From contig JARHVB010000025.1 in the NCBI GenBank assembly GCA_029222685.1, positions 62,001 to 126,000 of the forward strand: a stretch of DNA of 64,000 bases, written 5' to 3'. The notes under the pieces are model-generated. The model was not told where the DNA came from and did not search any database. It was given only the letters and a program-made list of their open reading frames with translations. Numbering within the stretch: position 1 is the stretch's first letter; the number at the start of each line of letters is the position of its first letter. The position numbers were made by a program, and so were the translations under genes. Below, in pieces: positions 55,712 to 64,000 of the stretch. The DNA comes from Terripilifer ovatus (GTDB lineage: Bacteria; Pseudomonadota; Alphaproteobacteria; Rhizobiales; Beijerinckiaceae).

Positions 55712-56579
55712 GAGTGTCGGAACGCGCGCTGCGCTTGGCCGCGACCGCGGGCTTCCGCCACCAGCGCATCAGCGCCAGCACGACGCCGGCGCCGACCACA
55801 TACCATGACGGCCTGATCTTGTAGGTGAAGTCGAAATTGGCTGCGAGCAGGCGATGCACGTCGACACCCGTCGAATAGGCATAATAGCCGGCCTCGATCA
55901 GCGCGGTCGCGATGCCGCCGAGCACTGCAAGCCCAAGCAGGCTGAGCGGCGCGAACGAATGATCGCGCTTGCGCAGGAAGCGGAACCCCGCCGACAGCGC
56001 CAGCAGGCCCGCCATCAGCGCCGGCTCATAGGCATCGAGGCGGATCAGCATGAAATAATGCACCAGGCTGGCGATGGCGGCGGGATAGACCCACCAGTGC
56101 AGATTGTTCCAGCCGACGGATCCCAGCTTGCGCACGCCCCAGTCGTTCGACGTGATGCCGAGCACGATCATGATCAGCGTCGCGGCAAGTCCGACCGACA
56201 GATAGGTGCGCAGCACCATCTCCATCACGATCGGCCACCACTCGAAATCCTGCTGCCAGAACCAGAAGATCACATGGACGACCGTATAGCTGAGCGCAGT
56301 GACGCCGAGCATGCGTCGAATCGAATAGAGGCGGTTCCAGTGCGCGGTGAAACGCAAAGGCGTGATCGCGAGGGTGAGAACGAGAATCCGCATCGCCCAA
56401 TCGCCGGTCTGGCGCAGGATGTCGGTGACGGGCTTCGGCGACAGCCAGCCCATCTGCCATTGCACGCCGATCCATACCGCCGGCGCGATGCAGAGCAGGA
56501 AGGCGACAAGCTTGATCAGCGGAACCCGCCCGGTACGGTCGGCGAACGGCAGCCAGGACGGAACAGTAAAATCGGCCAT
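55677..56579 (-). CDS. msrQ: Heme-binding subunit of the periplasmic methionine sulfoxide reductase, MsrQ
   Basis: A 300-residue b-type cytochrome of the inner membrane with six predicted helices. It passes electrons to MsrP, which repairs oxidised Met in the periplasm. Family marks are GDWAMRILVLTLAITPLRF, RRMLGVTALSYTVVHVIFWF (heme His), SVGWNNLHWWVYPAAIASLVHYFM (heme His residues) and a C-terminal basic tail. The catalytic partner msrP is not next to it, which is unusual. The 3' end overlaps ycjF. Confidence 0.92.
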   Translation of the reverse strand: MADFTVPSWLPFADRTGRVPLIKLVAFLLCIAPAVWIGVQWQMGWLSPKPVTDILRQTGDWAMRILVLTLAITPLRFTAHWNRLYSIRRMLGVTALSYTVVHVIFWFWQQDFEWWPIVMEMVLRTYLSVGLAATLIMIVLGITSNDWGVRKLGSVGWNNLHWWVYPAAIASLVHYFMLIRLDAYEPALMAGLLALSAGFRFLRKRDHSFAPLSLLGLAVLGGIATALIEAGYYAYSTGVDVHRLLAANFDFTYKIRPSWYVVGAGVVLALMRWWRKPAVAAKRSARSDTLKVSASSPASR

Positions 56580-56715
56580 GCCGTGATTTTAGTGCGGTAA
56601 AGTCCGAAAGCCATCCATTTTAGCGACAGATGGCCTCACAATTGCAGTGAGCGGTTTCGTGAGTTGCGCGTCGCTGCTGTCGCAAAGGGAAAAGACCCGG
56701 CGGCACTTCCAATGC

Positions 56716-57183
56716 TTATGCAGGCCGCCATTTCATCCGGTAGGTCAGTCGCTGTGAGGCATTCCTGTCCTCGCCGGTCGTAACAAAGCCCTGCTTCTCA
56801 TAGAAGCGGATGGCGCGAGCATTGTCCTGGTTCACCTGCAGGTCGAGGCCCGCGGGCGACAGACGCCGCGCGGCGGCCATCAGTTCCTCTGCTATGCCCG
56901 CGCCCCAGGCTTCCGGCGCCACCACGATCTGGTCGAGATAATGTGTCTTCGGATCGACGGTGACGAAGCCGGTCAAGACACCGTCGCTTTCCGCCACCGT
57001 GATCTGGGCCTGCGTCACAAGATCGTTGCGCCAGCGATCACGCCACCAGCCAAGCCGCGCGACGAAGTCGATATCGGGATAGGTCTGCTGCCAGGTGCGC
57101 AGCCACAGGGCGATCGCCGCCTCCTCGTCGGCGGCTGTATACGGGCGAAGGGTCGCGTGTGAATCAGCTTTCTTGTTGCGAAT
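56716..57183 (-). CDS. GNAT acetyltransferase with apparent ATT start
   Basis: A GNAT-fold enzyme. The region from 57018 (GTG) gives only 100 residues, but the same frame continues upstream with typical family sequence (TLRPYTAADEEAAIALWLRT, then WQQTYPDIDFVARLGWWRD) and reaches the stop codon of the iclR gene. No ATG, GTG or TTG lies in that part; an ATT at 57181-57183 has GAAGGA eight bases upstream and would give 155 residues. Further motifs are LDQIVVAPEAWGAGIAEELM and DNARAIRFYEKQGF. Either a rare ATT start or a lost start codon. Confidence 0.8.
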   Translation of the reverse strand: MRNKKADSHATLRPYTAADEEAAIALWLRTWQQTYPDIDFVARLGWWRDRWRNDLVTQAQITVAESDGVLTGFVTVDPKTHYLDQIVVAPEAWGAGIAEELMAAARRLSPAGLDLQVNQDNARAIRFYEKQGFVTTGEDRNASQRLTYRMKWRPA

Positions 57184-57195
57184 GAAGCGGATCCT

Positions 57196-58017
57196 TCAGT
57201 AATCGAGCTTCTTCAGTTCGGACGAGATCGCGGCGGCGGCCTCGCGCACTGCCTTGATCATCTTCGGCAGTTTGTCGTCCGTCATCCGGAATGACGGCCC
57301 GCTCGTCGTTACGCAATAGGGTGCATCGTTGCGCTCGAAGATCGGTGCGGCGATGGCGCGGATGCCTTCGTCGCGTTCCTGATCGGAATAGGCATATCCC
57401 TCCTGCACGATCTTGCGGATCGTCAGTTTCAGATCCTTCATGCTGGCGATGGTCTGCGGCGTGTATTTCGTCGGGATCATCTGCGCGAACAGGTCTTCCT
57501 GGATCGGCGCCGGTGCAAAGGCGAGGAGCACTTTGGCGCTCGCCGCACCCGGCCAGGGCAACATGGAGCCGCGGCTGTAGAGCAGCTTCACCCGATGATG
57601 GGTTTCAAGCCGTTCCAGCGCGATGGATTCAAAGCCCCGGCGCTCATAGAGGGTGACGGCTTCGCCGAAGCCGTCGTTCAACTGCTGCAGGAAGGGCGCC
57701 GCCACGCTCAGGATCGAATAGGAGGCTTTCGCAGCGCGCGCCAACGGAAACAACATCGGGCCGAGATGCCAGCTTCCGGCATTGTTTTCGACGAGCAGCG
57801 CGCGCGCCTTCAGGCTGGTGATGTAGCGATAGGTGGTGGTGCGCGGCATGTCGAAATGATCGGCGATCTCCTGCATCGTCCACACCGGCCGCTCCAGTGT
57901 GAACAGCAGCAGGATGTCGAGCGCCTTGTCGGCGGTTGAATTGGCTGCGGCGGCGCGCACGGCTTCGCCGCCGCCTGCGGGCGCTGCCGCCGATGTGCGC
58001 GTCTGCGATGCCTTCAC
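57196..58017 (-). CDS. IclR-family transcriptional regulator
   Basis: A 273-residue regulator starting with GTG (KASQTRTSAAA). The winged helix is at about 28-85 (ADKALDILLLFTLERPVWTMQEIADHFDMPRTTTYRYI) and the effector domain after it (LYERRGFESIALERLETHH, GAASAKVLLAF, GYAYSDQERDEGIRAIAAPIF). IclR proteins often sense aromatic acids or glyoxylate-type ligands. It is divergent from the hydratase-dehydrogenase-CoA-transferase operon and probably controls it through the operator at 58085-58123. The GNAT gene follows directly in the same frame. Confidence 0.92.
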   Translation of the reverse strand: MKASQTRTSAAAPAGGGEAVRAAAANSTADKALDILLLFTLERPVWTMQEIADHFDMPRTTTYRYITSLKARALLVENNAGSWHLGPMLFPLARAAKASYSILSVAAPFLQQLNDGFGEAVTLYERRGFESIALERLETHHRVKLLYSRGSMLPWPGAASAKVLLAFAPAPIQEDLFAQMIPTKYTPQTIASMKDLKLTIRKIVQEGYAYSDQERDEGIRAIAAPIFERNDAPYCVTTSGPSFRMTDDKLPKMIKAVREAAAAISSELKKLDY

Positions 58018-58084
58018 TGCTTCCGCCTTTTCGCGAATCCGATGCTCCTGCCTACACGAGCCGATTGCGGCTGGAAAGTCCGCC

Positions 58085-58123
58085 TGTCCAAATATTGGTT
58101 TGACATGTCCAAATTATGGACAT
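58085..58123. promoter_or_regulatory. Candidate IclR operator
   Basis: A perfect 7-bp inverted repeat ATGTCCA-AATTA-TGGACAT (58105-58123) is preceded exactly 21 bp upstream by another TGTCCAAA half-site (58085-58092). It lies in the 173-bp gap between the divergent iclR and hydratase genes. Symmetry plus two-turn spacing suits a regulator that binds as a tetramer, as IclR proteins often do. Confidence 0.6.
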
Positions 58124-58190
58124 ACGTTTCCGGCCATCGGGCGACGCGAACGATCGCCCTGTGAGGCCGCGGAGCAAGGGAGGAAGCACG

Positions 58191-59027
58191 GTGCGCTACG
58201 AAACAGTGCTGGTTGAGGTGAAGGACAAGATCGCCAAGGTGATCATGAATCGTCCCCAGGCCAAGAATGCGATGAACCCGCAACTGGTGCAGGACATGGC
58301 GCAGGTGCTGGAAGACCTGCGTTATGAGGACGATGTCAAAGTGCTCGTCCTGACCGGCGCCGGCGACGCTTTCTGCGCCGGCATGGATCTCAAGCAGTTC
58401 TTCTACGAGCTGAAAGGCAAGAAGCCGAAGGAATACGATCGCATCTTCCGGCTGCTGCAGGACTGGCGCGGGCGCACCCTGCGCTTCTATCCCAAGCCGA
58501 CGATCGCCATGATCAACGGCTATTGCTTCGGCGGCGCCTTTCCCAATGTCGAGTGCTGCGATCTCGCCATCGCCGCCGACGAGGCGCAGTTCGGCTTGTC
58601 CGAAATCAACTTCGGGCTTTTCCCCGGCGGACAGGTTTCCAAATCGCTGGCCAATCTGTTCCGCCCGCGCGATGCCCTGCTCTACGGCATGACCGGCCGG
58701 CGCTTCGACGGCAGGAAGGCCGCCGAGATCGGCTTCGTGAACTATTCGGTGCCGCTTGCCAATCTTGAAAAAGAGGTCATGGACCTGGCGCGCGAGATCG
58801 CCGGCAAGGATGCCGATGCCCTGCGCGCCACCAAGGACGCCTATCGCCACTCCCTCGACATGGGCTGGGAGGCCGCCATCAACTACAGCGCCGCCAAGGA
58901 AAACGAACTCTACCTGCTGCAGAAGGGCGCCTGGGTCGAGAGCGGCATCGGCGACTTCATGAAGGGCCTCTACAAGCCCGGACTGGGCGGGCATGAGGAC
59001 GTGCGATCGCAGCCCCCCGGCGAGTGA
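58191..59027 (+). CDS. Crotonase-fold hydratase/lyase similar to hydroxycinnamoyl-CoA hydratase-lyase
   Basis: 278 residues from GTG, which has GGGAGGAAG just upstream; the longer frame lacks a ribosome site. The sequence follows the p-hydroxycinnamoyl-CoA hydratase/lyase of Pseudomonas: KVIMNRPQAKNAMNP, GAGDAFCAGMDLKQFF (oxyanion loop), KPTIAMINGYCFGGAF and FGLSEINFGLFPGGQVSK with E138 at the site of the catalytic glutamate. Those enzymes cut feruloyl-CoA to vanillin and acetyl-CoA. It is first gene of a four-gene operon, so its substrate is probably a related enoyl-CoA made by the next enzyme. Confidence 0.85.
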   Translation: MRYETVLVEVKDKIAKVIMNRPQAKNAMNPQLVQDMAQVLEDLRYEDDVKVLVLTGAGDAFCAGMDLKQFFYELKGKKPKEYDRIFRLLQDWRGRTLRFYPKPTIAMINGYCFGGAFPNVECCDLAIAADEAQFGLSEINFGLFPGGQVSKSLANLFRPRDALLYGMTGRRFDGRKAAEIGFVNYSVPLANLEKEVMDLAREIAGKDADALRATKDAYRHSLDMGWEAAINYSAAKENELYLLQKGAWVESGIGDFMKGLYKPGLGGHEDVRSQPPGE

Positions 59028-59036
59028 GACCGTCCC

Positions 59037-60191
59037 ATGGACTTCCGATTGACCGAGGAACAGATCATCCTGCGCGACAGCACGCGCCGGATGATGGATC
59101 GCCACGCCACGCCCGATTACATCCGCCGCCTCGACCGCGAAGACGCCTATCCCGAAGACCTCTACGCCCAATGGGTGGAGATGGGCCTCCTCAGGCTGCC
59201 CTTCGCAGAAGAATTCGGCGGCCTGTCTGGTGACGGCATCGATCTCATCCTCGTTGCCGAGGAGCTCGCAGCCAAGAGCTATGACTTCTTCAGCGCCTTC
59301 GGCGCCAGCATCTTCTGCGGGCTCAACGTCGTCAGGCACGGAACGGATGAGCAAAAACAACTCTGGATTCCGCCGCTGCTGGCAGGCAAGATCAAGATGT
59401 CCATTTCCATGTCGGAGCCCGATGCGGGTTCGGACGTCGGCGCCATGCGCTGCAGCGCCGTGCGTGACGGCTCGGACTGGATCATCAACGGACAGAAGGT
59501 CTGGGCCTCGGGCGCCGGCGCGCGCAACAACGTCATCAATCTCTACGTTCGCACCGATCCGAACGCGCCCCATCGCTCGGCGCTCTCGCTCTTTCTCGTG
59601 CCCAATGACCTGCCCGGCATTACCCTGCGCAAGCTCGACATGCTCGGCCGCCGCTGCGTCGGCACGTATGAAATCTTCTTCGACAATGTCCGCGTGCCGG
59701 CCGACAATCTTATCGGCCAGGCGGGGCACGGCTGGCAGTGCATGCTGTCGGGCCTGCAGATCGAGCGCGTGACGGCGGCGGCCGGCTATTGCGGCGGCGC
59801 CCGCTCCGCCTTCGAACTGGCGCTTGACTACGCCAAGGAGCGCAAGCAGTTCGGCCGCGCCATCGGCACCAATCAGGTGATCGCCCACATGCTTGCCGAT
59901 CTGCAGGCCGAGATCGAGGTGGCGCGCACCATGGTCTGGCGTGCGGGCTGGGCCATGGGGCAAGGTGACCCCGATGCGCTGCGGCTCATCACCATCGCCA
60001 AGCTGGTTGCCTCCGAAACCTATGTGAAGGCGGCGAACTGCGGCATGCAGGTGTTCGGCGGCGCCGGCTACAACATGGAATACGACATGCAGCGCCACTT
60101 CCGCGATTCACGCAGTTGCACGATCGCCGCCGGCACATCGCAGATGCAGCGCAACCTCCTGTCCGGCCTGATGGGCCTGAAGGTCCATTGA
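59037..60191 (+). CDS. Acyl-CoA dehydrogenase
   Basis: A 384-residue FAD enzyme that inserts a trans double bond next to the acyl thioester. N-terminal helix MDFRLTEEQIILRDSTRRMM, FAD/substrate loop MSISMSEPDAGSDVGAM, and C-terminal QVFGGAGYNMEYDMQRHFRD. The late Glu of medium-chain enzymes is replaced by Ala (IAAGTSQMQR), while E243 in GLQIERVT matches the base of isovaleryl-CoA dehydrogenase. So it belongs to the branched-chain or aryl type with relocated base. It starts 9 bp after the hydratase gene. Confidence 0.9.
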   Translation: MDFRLTEEQIILRDSTRRMMDRHATPDYIRRLDREDAYPEDLYAQWVEMGLLRLPFAEEFGGLSGDGIDLILVAEELAAKSYDFFSAFGASIFCGLNVVRHGTDEQKQLWIPPLLAGKIKMSISMSEPDAGSDVGAMRCSAVRDGSDWIINGQKVWASGAGARNNVINLYVRTDPNAPHRSALSLFLVPNDLPGITLRKLDMLGRRCVGTYEIFFDNVRVPADNLIGQAGHGWQCMLSGLQIERVTAAAGYCGGARSAFELALDYAKERKQFGRAIGTNQVIAHMLADLQAEIEVARTMVWRAGWAMGQGDPDALRLITIAKLVASETYVKAANCGMQVFGGAGYNMEYDMQRHFRDSRSCTIAAGTSQMQRNLLSGLMGLKVH

Positions 60192-60206
60192 CATGCGGGT
60201 TTTTAA

Positions 60207-61373
60207 ATGAGGGTTCTGCAGGACATCCGCATTCTCGACCTGGGCAGCTTCATCACCGGACCTTTCGCGGCGATGCTGCTGGCCGAACTCGGCGCCGATG
60301 TCGTCAAGGTCGAATGGCCGGGCAAGGGCGACAAATTCCGCGCCGCCGGCGGAGGCCTCTTCAGCCCGCAGTTTCAGGCTCACAACCGCCACAAGCGCTC
60401 GATCGCCCTCGACTATTCAACCCCTGTGGGGCGCGACGTGCTGCTGCGGCTGGTGCGTCAATGCGATGTCGTCATCAGCAATTCGCGTCCCGGCGTCATG
60501 GAAAAACTGAAGGCCACCTGGGACGATCTGCGCGAGATCAATCCACGCCTGATCTATTGCTCGATCACCGGCTTTGGCCGCGACGGTCCCTATGCCAACC
60601 GCCCGGCCTTCGACAATGTCGGCCAGGCGCTGTCCGGCTGGATGAGCCGCCATCGCCGCGGCGACGATCCGCGCGTCGCCGGCCCCGCCATCGCAGACCC
60701 GATCACCAGCTATTACGCCGCCATCGGCATTTTGGGCGCGCTGCATGATCGCGACCGCACGGGGCAAGGCCGGCATGTCGAAGTCAACCTGATCGAATCG
60801 ATGATCGGCCTGGCGGTGGAGCCCATCGCCTCTTACTTCGCGCGCCGCGAGCCAATCCCGGTCTACGAACGCGCTGCGACCTCGCAGGCCTATAATCTCA
60901 CCTGCCGCGACGGGCGCCGCATCGGACTTCACGCATCGATGCTCGACAAGTTCTTCTTCCAGCTTTGCAGGGCCGTCGATCATCCCGAGTGGATCGACGA
61001 CTATCCGACGCGCGAGCACAGGATTTCCCAATACGAACAGATTGCAGAACGCCTCAGCCAGGTCTTCGCGACCCGCGACCGGGAGGAATGGATCAGACGG
61101 CTTGAAGAAGCCGTCGTTCCTTTCGCGCCGGAGAACGAGTTGCAGGATCTCGAGGGCGATCCGCAGATCCGCCATCTCGACGTCTTCTACGAGATCGATC
61201 ATCCCAGGCATGGGAAGCTGAAGGCGCCGCGGCGGCCGATCCGGATCGGCGGCAGCCGCGAAATCACGCCGAAGCCGCCGCCCGAAGTCGGCGAGCACAC
61301 GGACGTCATTCTCAACGAACTGGGCCTGTCGCCCGCCGAGATCGCATCCCTGCGGGAGCGCATGATCGTGTGA
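60207..61373 (+). CDS. CaiB/BaiF family CoA-transferase (class III)
   Basis: A 388-residue class III CoA-transferase that moves CoA from one carboxylate to another. Features are RILDLGSFITGPFAAMLLAELGADVVKVE, a typical N-terminus, NRHKRSIALDYS, SITGFGRDGPYANRPAFDN and the active-site helix GQGRHVEVNLIES. By eye the catalytic carboxylate position carries Glu rather than the Asp of formyl-CoA transferase. It starts 15 bp after the dehydrogenase gene and probably activates the incoming acid of this operon, as no CoA ligase is present. Confidence 0.92.
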   Translation: MRVLQDIRILDLGSFITGPFAAMLLAELGADVVKVEWPGKGDKFRAAGGGLFSPQFQAHNRHKRSIALDYSTPVGRDVLLRLVRQCDVVISNSRPGVMEKLKATWDDLREINPRLIYCSITGFGRDGPYANRPAFDNVGQALSGWMSRHRRGDDPRVAGPAIADPITSYYAAIGILGALHDRDRTGQGRHVEVNLIESMIGLAVEPIASYFARREPIPVYERAATSQAYNLTCRDGRRIGLHASMLDKFFFQLCRAVDHPEWIDDYPTREHRISQYEQIAERLSQVFATRDREEWIRRLEEAVVPFAPENELQDLEGDPQIRHLDVFYEIDHPRHGKLKAPRRPIRIGGSREITPKPPPEVGEHTDVILNELGLSPAEIASLRERMIV

Positions 61374-61434
61374 CGGGAAGCAGCAACGCGTTCAAGAAGC
61401 AGCACATGGCAAGAAAAGCATTGGGGAGGGACAT

Positions 61435-62421
61435 ATGGCATTGGATCGCATCGCAATCGATCGCAGAACGTTCACGCTCGGGCTTGCTTCAAGCCTTGCC
61501 GGCGGAAGCCTCGCGCGTGCGCAGACATTTCCGTCGCAGACCATCCGCATCATCAATCCCAATGCACCCGGCGGCGTCAACGACGTTCTGGCGCGTCTCT
61601 ACGCCAACGAGTTCCAGACGATCTTCGGCAAGCCGTGCATCGTCGAGAACCGGCCCGGCGCCGGCGGCGACATCGGCTTTGAAGCCGTGTCGCGGGCCGA
61701 TCCCGATGGCCATACCTTGCTGATGGGCTCGATCTCTCTGACGGTGAAGCCGGCCATCACAGCCAATCTCAAGCTCGATCCGCGCAAGGATCTCAAATCG
61801 ATCGCGCGTGTCGCCAGCCAGCCGATGGTGATCGTGCTGCGCCCCGACTTTCCGGCAGACACGCTCGACGGCTTCATCAAGCTGGCGAGAGAAAATCCCG
61901 GCAAGTACAGCTACGGCACGCCGGGCCATGGAACACCGCAGCACTTCGGCACCGAGATGCTCTGTTCCGAGGCGGGCATCAGGATGAAACATGTTCCCTA
62001 TCGTGGCGCCGCACCCGCCATGATGGACCTGTCTTCAAGCCACATCGACTTCTACTACGGCACCGAGACAAGCGCCGGTGGCCTGATCAAGGAAGGCAAG
62101 ATGAAGGCCGTTGCCGGCACCGGCCTGAAACGCCTGTCGATGTTTCCGGAGATCAAAAATCTGGTCGAACTCGGCTATCCGAAGTCGGTCATCGAAATCT
62201 GGTACGGCGTCTTCGGGCCGCCGGCTCTGCCGGCAGCCATCACCGACCAGATCGTCTCCGCCCTGAGGAAGATCGATGCCTCGCCGGACTACAAAGCAAA
62301 GCTCACCGAACTCGCCATCCTCAATTCCCTCAGCACGCCTGATGAGTTGAGCAGGCAGCTTGAGGTCGAGATCGCCCAGTGGCAGAGCGTCGCCGCGGCA
62401 GCCGGCATCAAGCCGGAATAG
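61435..62421 (+). CDS. Bug/TctC-family tripartite tricarboxylate receptor
   Basis: A 328-residue periplasmic receptor with a twin-arginine-like signal (DRRTFTLGLASSLAGGSLARA). Mature part: TIRIINPNAPGGVNDVLARL, CIVENRPGAGGDIGFEAV, HVPYRGAAPAMMDLSSSHID. It starts 61 bp after the CoA-transferase gene with GGGGAGGGAC upstream and is the last gene of the IclR-controlled operon, followed by repeat R1. It likely binds the aromatic or branched acid that the operon degrades. Membrane subunits must be encoded elsewhere. Confidence 0.92.
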   Translation: MALDRIAIDRRTFTLGLASSLAGGSLARAQTFPSQTIRIINPNAPGGVNDVLARLYANEFQTIFGKPCIVENRPGAGGDIGFEAVSRADPDGHTLLMGSISLTVKPAITANLKLDPRKDLKSIARVASQPMVIVLRPDFPADTLDGFIKLARENPGKYSYGTPGHGTPQHFGTEMLCSEAGIRMKHVPYRGAAPAMMDLSSSHIDFYYGTETSAGGLIKEGKMKAVAGTGLKRLSMFPEIKNLVELGYPKSVIEIWYGVFGPPALPAAITDQIVSALRKIDASPDYKAKLTELAILNSLSTPDELSRQLEVEIAQWQSVAAAAGIKPE

Positions 62422-62443
62422 GATGGCCGAAGCCTGGCGCGGC

Positions 62444-62546
62444 TGTCATCCCCACGCCCGCGAAAGCGGGTGAGCGGGCTTCAGAAACCAGGTGACGTCG
62501 CATTGCCCTGGATTCCCGCTCTGCGCTTCGCTTGGCGGGAATGACA
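62444..62546. repeat. Dispersed palindromic repeat, family R1
   Basis: 103 bp from TGTCATCCCC to GGGAATGACA. The left arm has diverged (CACGCCCGCGAAAGCGGG) while the right arm (CTGGATTCCCGCTCTGCGC and on) matches those at 7622 and 51139. It lies between convergent genes. Confidence 0.75.
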
Positions 62547-62561
62547 CCAGGGTCGAATCTC

Positions 62562-63647
<1,086 letters not shown>

Positions 63648-63760
63648 TCATTGGCACGAAGCCCAACGGCCTCTCAAGCCGAAAAACAGAAACGATAACT
63701 GTCCGGAAAGCGGCTGCTGCTGGCGCAGACCTATTTCAACGGAATAATTTTGTAAAGCAG

Positions 63761-63791
63761 ATTTAAATACATATATTTTATGTATTTAAAT
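63761..63791. promoter_or_regulatory. 31-bp AT-only palindrome between ferredoxin and FNR genes
   Basis: A perfect 13-bp inverted repeat ATTTAAATACATA with a 5-base spacer, 162 bp before the FNR start and 48 bp past the ferredoxin stop. It could be a regulator-binding site of FNR or an end structure of the ferredoxin mRNA. There is no T run attached. Confidence 0.5.
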
Positions 63792-63838
63792 GGATCAGCA
63801 TCCCCCGTGCGCCGTGCGCCGGGAAGCAACCGCCGCGG

Positions 63839-64000
<162 letters not shown>

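Noticed and set aside
56716-57018. GNAT gene limited to 100 residues
   Set aside because: The upstream part of the same frame encodes the missing N-terminal GNAT segment, so the longer form with a rare start is more likely.
58014-60098. 694-codon open frame on the minus strand
   Set aside because: It lies antisense to clear hydratase and dehydrogenase genes; GC-rich codon bias opens the opposite frame.

Overview
This is a GC-rich chromosomal stretch from an alphaproteobacterium, most likely of the Rhizobiales (Hyphomicrobiales). Pointers are the cell-cycle kinase CckA next to a FliO-like protein, an Omp25-type surface protein, a DksA that has lost its zinc finger, a GAAC-N7-GAAC SOS box in front of recA, and many Bug/TctC-type solute receptors. 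I saw no phage, plasmid, IS transposase, CRISPR, rRNA or tRNA. Housekeeping genes (thiG, thiE, rpsD, murL-murD2, trmJ, a DEAD-box helicase, icd, dksA, cckA, recA, alaS, ycjX, ycjF, FNR and ferredoxin) alternate with small catabolic clusters.

Layout. 0-4 kb: end of a thiamine cluster, then a minus-strand set of MarR regulator, Rieske oxygenase and Bug receptor. 4.3-5 kb: rpsD. 5.3-12.7 kb: catabolic island with two mandelate racemase/muconate lactonizing enolases, a type-B carboxylesterase and three receptors without permeases. 12.7-14.9 kb: MDR reductase, exported DsrE-like protein, small secreted protein. 15-17.7 kb: murL-murD2, the alternative D-glutamate route of peptidoglycan synthesis. 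17.8-24.6 kb: hydrolase, trmJ, helicase, Tat-exported amidohydrolase and a membrane glycosyltransferase carrying an in-frame repeat. 24.6-27.9 kb: two tandem peptide-type receptors. 28.3-34.7 kb: icd, dksA, FliO-like, cckA. 34.7-38.6 kb: mixed accessory genes. 38.8-43.1 kb: recA and alaS. 43.1-50.7 kb: VWA/MoxR pair, cytochrome c, SixA, an orphan protein flanked by repeats, and ycjX. 51.2-56.6 kb: alcohol dehydrogenase, outer-membrane protein and receptor placed between ycjX and ycjF, then msrQ. 56.7-62.4 kb: IclR regulator divergent from a hydratase/lyase, acyl-CoA dehydrogenase, CoA-transferase and receptor operon. 62.5-64 kb: FNR and ferredoxin.

The most notable features are: (1) the murL-murD2 pair; (2) nine periplasmic receptor genes with no permease gene in the window; (3) at least five families of dispersed palindromic repeats, one 106-bp copy translated inside a membrane protein, and one about 130-bp family with a cloverleaf-like set of stems, two copies of which flank a single gene as direct repeats; (4) a self-contained IclR-controlled module that looks able to shorten the side chain of phenylpropanoid-like acids; (5) an acetyltransferase gene whose conserved N-terminus has no ATG, GTG or TTG start.
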